Of a stretch of DNA of 64,000 nt, positions 58,620-64,000 are shown piece by piece. A program made the translations under genes and the position numbers. Position 1 is the stretch's first letter. The number at the start of each line of letters is the position of its first letter. The notes beneath the pieces were generated by a model. The model did not search any database. It worked only from the letters and a program-made list of their open reading frames with translations, and was not told the DNA's origin. Origin of the DNA: Hemibagrus wyckioides (taxonomy: Eukaryota > Chordata > Actinopteri > Siluriformes > Bagridae); NCBI RefSeq assembly GCF_019097595.1, contig NC_080710.1, positions 6,655,780 to 6,719,779 on the forward strand. Reading direction: 5' to 3'.

Positions 58620-60590
58620 TTTAAAATGATCCATTAAAGCAAGCTCACTTTGCTATAAGAGACTTCCTTTACTTATTTGATGCACTATAAACACTGTCCA
58701 CATATAATAGTAATTTCATAACAAATGTAGGCAATGGCCCTAACATAACTGTAGTTTCAAATCATGACATACGCCATCAGAAGCCTAGCCAGACACCTAA
58801 CCAATTACTGTTTACTTGATCAATATGCTGAACATGATCATGCAACTCAATTTAGTCTTTAATGTATTGAGTTCAATTTACAGAAGGGTTGAATACATCT
58901 GTACAACACTCATAGCCTACCACTGAACAAGTAGAAAGAAAGAAGTGGAAAGACATAGTCTAAAGTGACCCTGGTTTAATTGTAGTGTTAGCTATAACAC
59001 CCAAGGCTTGTGCAGTATCATTATCAAATTTCTCAATTTCATGAGAACTTGATTAATGCTAACCATGCCACCATAATTAGGGAAATGGGCCAGGGTCATT
59101 TGCTGAGGATGTTTCCCTTGTTGTAACAATGTGTGTGAATTTGATAACCCAAAGGGCATATTACCATAGTACCATTAGTACTAAAGGTAAATGTGGCATC
59201 AATCTGTGGAAAAAAGTGAAATATCCACCAACCTTTTATGGCATTATATCATGATTGACCCTTGCTGCAGCCTCAATAAAAGACTGATAACCTTGTCAGC
59301 AAGCTTAAGATCTAAAGTACCATTAGGGTAAAGCTTAATGTTCTGTAGGCATTCTGTCTTCAGCTCTTTGTTGTTTACAATTTTAAAAACAAATGCACTT
59401 GTGTTTTCCTCAGAGTCTTAATTGAAGCATGTGCTAACCTTCACCATCCCCATTTGAAAGCTGTCATAACAGGACTACAGGGATTGGGGTTGAATTACAC
59501 TTCTTGGCAAAACCTGATGAGACAATAAGCCTAACTCACCTGATTTATAAGCATATTTTAGCTGGAATAGGCAACAATAATCAATATAAAATAAATATGT
59601 ACTTTAAAATTAGCTTAATAAGAACAATTTATTAGTTTTAGCTGTTTACTCAAAAGACCATATATAATTTATATGTAGTAGGTTTGAATCAATACAATTT
59701 CAAGTTACTAATAGAGAATTGGTCATGATAGTTGATGCTACTCCTAACAGAGTTGATATACTTAAAAAGGTTTCTATTAATCCCATACTAATATATCAAT
59801 CCACACAACCATTCAAAGGTTTTGGATCACTTGGAAATTTTTCAGTTTTGCACCAGGGCTTCCCACACCTTTTTCTGTTCTGGTTAGAACCAGTTTTCAC
59901 TGGTCTATGAAGGGAGTAGTTCACAACATGGTAAGGTAGGTTCTTATTATAGAAAGAAAGTTCTTTCTATAATAAGGGGGGGGGGCATGGTCATTTCTAA
60001 GTGTCACTGTTTGTTGAACATCTGCAAAAAAATATATATAAATAAATAGTGGTTGAGATGAAAGAAATGTCTATTCCATTTATTATACACTGAGTTGGGT
60101 TGTTCATAATATTTCTTGTGCTTTAACACATTAATATCTTAGAAGAATCCAATTTGAAAAGGTAATTAATGCTGTAAAGGTAATTTACTGTGCGGTAAGC
60201 AGATTTCCGAAATGGCAATGGAATATTCACGTTAATATTCATGAGGAAGTGTGACTGAAGAAATGTTGATGCTTCCTGTAGCGGTCATCCTCTGTACTTG
60301 AAGAGGACACAAACTACTGTGATCACCACCCTGTTAGGTTTTAGTTTCAAGAAGGCAGTGAAACTTTACCCTTTAGGGGCATGAGAGAATAGACCTCAGG
60401 GAATGTTGCTATATAAACAGATTAGGAATATTTTAAAGATTATTTCAAAATTTAACCCCAATTATTTTAACATATACTTGCAGTAATCTGTTTAGAACAG
60501 CTGTCTATATTATGTTACTATTCCCCCTCTCGTGTATAGAACAACATTTGTAGTGTTCCTAAGGAGTTTCAGTCCTGTGCGTCCACATGT
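58620..60590. other. Intergenic, no gene seen
   Basis: About 2 kb without recognisable exons. Its one marked feature is the palindrome with a G run at 59943-59985. Confidence 0.45.
59943..59985. repeat. Perfect 34 bp palindrome followed by a G run
   Basis: CTTATTATAGAAAGAA, a two-base centre AG, then its exact reverse complement TTCTTTCTATAATAAG (59943-59976), directly followed by nine more G (to 59985). Confidence 0.9.
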
Positions 60591-60894
60591 ACTGCAGAGA
60601 AAATCCCGGAAATCTCCCGGAAATCCAGTAGAATCCAACCAATCAGATGACGACTTCGAAACTGCTGAGGTTTGTGCTCCATAGCCGTTCCTGGCATGAC
60701 GTATGAGGCTGAGACTACGTTCAAAACATGAAATGTACGCATGCGCGATGAAAAAGGGACCGACAGAGCCGGAAAAGGTGTCGTTCACGTGATGTGGTCA
60801 TGTGACGGTGGTAGTTCGTGCTCTCTGTGTCGGAAGGCACCCAAATAACTTGGAACACTTTATGCTATAGGAAACTTGTAAGGTATTGTGAGCC
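60590..60894 (+). promoter_or_regulatory. rmc1 promoter region
   Basis: Holds a twice-repeated CCCGGAAAT (60605-60624), a CCAAT box (60639-60643), a CRE half TGACGTA (60697-60703), an NRF1-like ACGCATGCGCGA (60737-60748), and two TFEB/CLEAR-like E-boxes, TTCACGTGAT (60784-60793) and GTCATGTGAC (60797-60806). No TATA box is seen. Binding is inferred from motif shape. Confidence 0.55.
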
Positions 60895-62545
60895 ATGAGT
60901 GAGGGTTATTATTTAGAGTTAAGCGAAAACCCTGTCCAGTTTGAAAGTGCATCGAGTGTCAACAACGTGTTTTTCGATGAAGCTAATAAACAGGTATGTG
61001 ATTTAACACCACACGGCTAGCTCGCTAATTCACTGCTGTCAAAATGAACATGGAGTGTTCCCTACTGGCTAGTTTTAAAAAGGTCTACCAAAAGAGTTAC
61101 AGCTCTCCTAAAGGCAGCTCATTTCCACGAGTATTATGATTTAACGAACACAGGTCAGCATCCTTGTGTGTGTTTGTGTAAAGGTAGTAAAGTTGTGCAC
61201 TAAATAATAAAAGTGTATCTTTAGGCTCTTCAGGTGAAATGATCCTCAGTAATATTAAGTTATATGTCATCATCCACAGCAGGGTCACAGCAATCTCCAG
61301 GATTTCCATGTAGTAGTCTTTAGCAGCAGCGAGTAATGCAAAGGTGAGAGAAGCTCTAAACAGATGTAGAGCATCTGGATTGGTCAGGCAGGTCCAGAGA
61401 AACTGACAGAGTCTGCATTTCCTCAGGTAGACGGAGGGAGAGAATGGGAATGGGGTGCTGGGGACTTTCTATGCCCATTACTGTTAATCATATATGAATT
61501 TTTTCCTCTCCTATCCCTGATTTTCTCTCTCATTTAGACAGGTGAGTCAGGTGTTTTTTATTCCCATTTCTCTATAAGACCTGGAGCTAAATGATGTTTC
61601 TCTAGGACCATGGTGTAACACAACAGTGGGCAAGACTACTTCACACGCTGATATACAACAGCCTGAGACGAGCGCAATGTGACTGATGTAGCTTTTTTTT
61701 TATTTGGAGGTGTGCAATGTTTGTGAATCATACTGGGTTATTTGTTTGGCTAGTTGTGAGGCAGCGGGTTTTAGAGCAATCTGACCGCCTAATCTGAAAT
61801 TATTGTGTAGTCTTTTTGAATAGAATAGATTAGAATAGAAAAGAAAAGAAAAGAATACACTTTATTGTCATTGCACATAAGGAGTACAATGAAACTGGGT
61901 CTCAACAACAGTGCACTGGAATATAATACAATGAAGAGCATAGCAATAGATTAGAAAAATAAGAAATAAATAGTAAAATAAATAATTTAAAGAAATGCTA
62001 TGAATTCCTATGAAAATTATACAAAATCTGTGTGTGTGCGCGCTGGTGGAACCTTCTGCCAGGAGGGTGAAGAGTACGAGATGGGTAAAGGTCCACCAGG
62101 TTGCCCACTATTGCCACTAAGGTGGTGAAGATTGGGTGTGTGTGTGTGTGTGGGGGGGGGATTTGGTTAACAACATTCAGAGAAAAGTACTATGTGTCCC
62201 TTATGTATACAGGAGCTCATAGTCTTCTGTGATTGGCTAGTGCCACTTGATTGCTAAAGGGAGGTAGAGTATACCCCCCCCCTGAAATTGGGCAAAAGTT
62301 TTTCTGTTGCGCTTATAGCATTTCCAATATAACTGTAAAGAACAACAAATAAACAGAAACACAAGAAACTGATAAAAGTACAAGTGTGTGATTACATTCT
62401 GTAAAAGACATTAAAATTGGTGCAATTCATTGAGTCCACATGAATTTCTGAAATTTTTGCTGTGCTAGGTTTTTGCTGTGCGATCTGGTGGTGCCACTGG
62501 GGTTGTGGTCAAGGGCCCAGAGGACAAGAACTCGATCGCTTTCAG
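60895..62545 (+). CDS. rmc1: RMC1, regulator of the MON1-CCZ1 complex, first two exons
   Basis: RMC1 (C18orf8) is the third subunit of the metazoan MON1-CCZ1 Rab7 exchange factor, acting on late endosomes and lysosomes. Exons are 60895-60993 and 62469-62545, ending in phase 2. The product starts MSEGYYLELSENPVQFE, then NNVFFDEANKQ and, from exon 2, VFAVRSGGATGVVVKGP, closely matching the start of the human protein and its N-terminal beta-propeller. Human has about 657 aa; 58 codons are visible. The next exon should begin with a residue completing Arg and then acidic sequence; I do not find it before 64000, so the gene runs past the right edge. Confidence 0.96.
61806..62170 (+). repeat. Dispersed repeat with TTTATTGTCATTGCAC core, plus (GT)n(G)n
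   Basis: AGAATACACTTTATTGTCATTGCACATAAG followed by GTACAATGAAAC is a phrase common near fish retroposon ends. About 62041-62090 (GAACCTTCTGCCAGGAGGGTG) fits the same element. A GT run ending in nine G closes it. It lies in rmc1 intron 1. Confidence 0.4.
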
Positions 62546-63219
62546 GTGAGGAAGCTTGAGTCTCAGTTTTTTATAGGGAAATGTTTATCTTTCACTCAGT
62601 AGACAACATGAGTAGAAAACTTATGTGCTCATGAGTACACACAAAAAAAGTAATACAGAGTTACAATATGAGATGGCTAGTTCTCCCTGTCAGATTATAC
62701 CATGAAGATTCTCTAATGTTTTACCTGTAATTATAGAAAATTAAAAATGACTATGTTCTTCTTGCACATCAACTTGGCCACCTGCAGAAAATGGAGCTAC
62801 AGAGGGAGTTTTTTGGGGAGGGGAATTAGTGTTTTTGTTTGTTTTGCCATTGCCACTACCATATTTGTAGCTGTCTAATGAGTTTTGTGTCAGGTGATCT
62901 CGATTTAAAAACCAGCCTTCCTACTACAAAAAAACATCATACAGTTTGTTAAGCATTCCTTCATGCATATCGTTATTTGTAATTGACATTCAGTTTCTTC
63001 TGGTAGTGTTTTTTATGCTTAAGAAAGTGTGTAGTTAGGGGCTCTTCATAGAAAATGTTATTTTGAAGAGTAACTTCATTCTTTATTCCTTAAGGATATT
63101 TTTAATTCTGTCTCTAGGCTTGAAATATATAGAGTATGGAGTATAGTATATTGGCTTGGAGGCTTGCAAGAAGAACATAGTCATTTTTAAGATCACTACT
63201 GCCAGAGTAATAGTTATTC

Positions 63220-63900
63220 AACAATCAGCTATAACTTTAAAACCACTGACAGGTGACAGGAATAAAATTGATTAGCTCATTAGAATGGCATCTGTGGCAT
63301 ATCACCTACCTCAACATTGTTGTAGACCAAGTACACCCCTTTGTGACACCAGTTTTCCCCAATGGGGCGGTGGTAGCTCAAGTGGTTAAGGCTCTGGGTC
63401 GTTGACCGGAAGATCAGGGATCAAGCCCCAGCACCGCCAATCTGGCACTTTGGGGGCCTTGAGCAAGGCCCTTAACCCTCTCTGCTCCAGTGGCACTGTA
63501 TCATGGCTGACCCTGTGCTCTGACCCTAAACCCCCAAGGATGGGATATGTGCAGTAATGGATAGGTGACAAATAAAGGCAACTTAGCTTAACAATGGCAG
63601 TGGCCTCTTTCAGAAGGATAATGCGCCCTGCCCCAGTGCAAAAATGTCCTGTAAATGACAATAAAGAGTTCAAGGTGTTGATTTGGCTTACTAATTTCTA
63701 TATCTCAATCTGATAAAGCATCTGTGGGATGTGCCAAACAAACAATTCAGATACATAAAAGCAGGGCTAATGTCTTGGTACCAGAAACCACAGTACACCT
63801 TCAGGTGTTTTGAGGAGTTCTTGCTTTGACATGTCAGAGCTGTTTTGTCAGCACAATGTTAAGCAGGTGGTTTTCATTACAGCTGATTGGCATACATCGC
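63220..63900. mobile_element. DNA element of the 38223 family, split by a SINE
   Basis: CAATCAGCTATAACTTTAAAACCACTGACAGGTGACAGG at the left matches the CAGCCATAACATTAAAACC end at 38223. The right part is not clearly bounded. A SINE at 63362-63600 interrupts it. Confidence 0.5.
63362..63600 (+). repeat. tRNA-derived SINE
   Basis: GCGGTGGTAGCTCAAGTGGTTAAGG (A box), GGGATCAAGCCCC (B box), TTGAGCAAGGCCCTTAACC body and a GGTGACAAATAAAGGC tail, as in 2698-2945. It lies in rmc1 intron 2. Confidence 0.87.
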
Positions 63901-64000
63901 TAATGTACTTCAAATCTGCAACTGTAAATCTCCTGCAAGTAGAAAGTCTTTTCTGTAAACATATGAAAAGTGCTTCAGAATGCAGGATGTGCCACATCAC

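Noticed and set aside
60510..60788. 92-residue - strand reading upstream of rmc1
   Set aside because: Lies in the GC-richer rmc1 promoter, where chance open frames are common.

Overview
The window is nuclear DNA of a ray-finned fish. Its genes have many short exons with GT-AG junctions, and the intronic and intergenic DNA is full of Tc1-like transposons, tRNA-derived SINEs, LINE fragments and microsatellites. The SINE heads and the Tc1 families fit an otophysan, probably a catfish, but that is inference from repeat style and not proof.

Five protein genes lie in the order and orientation rbbp8 (+), tmem241 (-), riok3 (+), an unnamed fibronectin-III membrane protein gene (-), rmc1 (+). Four of these match the RBBP8-TMEM241-RIOK3-RMC1 block of human chromosome 18q11.2. 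Two differences stand out. Cables1, which lies between RBBP8 and TMEM241 in human, is not seen in the 4.9 kb between these genes here. A complete eight-exon gene for a signal peptide, four FN3 domains, one membrane span and a short tail lies between riok3 and rmc1.

Region by region: 1-19.1 kb holds rbbp8 (CtIP) from an early exon to its stop, with a ~390 bp direct duplication and several Tc1 copies in its introns. 19.4-24 kb is a repeat-filled gap between convergent genes, with three Tc1 pieces and a tRNA-Glu-like relic. 24.0-34.7 kb is tmem241, complete (15 exons, 297 aa), with a hAT-type element carrying a perfect 8 bp target duplication in an intron. 34.7-35.3 kb is a shared head-to-head promoter. 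35.3-42.9 kb is riok3, complete (13 exons, 504 aa), with RIO kinase catalytic residues intact. 43.4-48.9 kb is intergenic transposon debris. 48.9-55.3 kb is the FN3 gene. 56-60.6 kb is intergenic and contains the best preserved Tc1 copy. From 60.9 kb rmc1 begins and runs off the right edge.

The genes do not form one pathway. Rbbp8 acts in DNA end resection, riok3 is an atypical kinase of pre-40S maturation and innate signalling, tmem241 is a multi-span Golgi-type transporter-like protein, and rmc1 is part of the Mon1-Ccz1 Rab7 exchange complex. All exon boundaries were placed by reading splice sites and checking that phases and human-family protein similarity agree. No prokaryotic, CRISPR or intact viral system is present.
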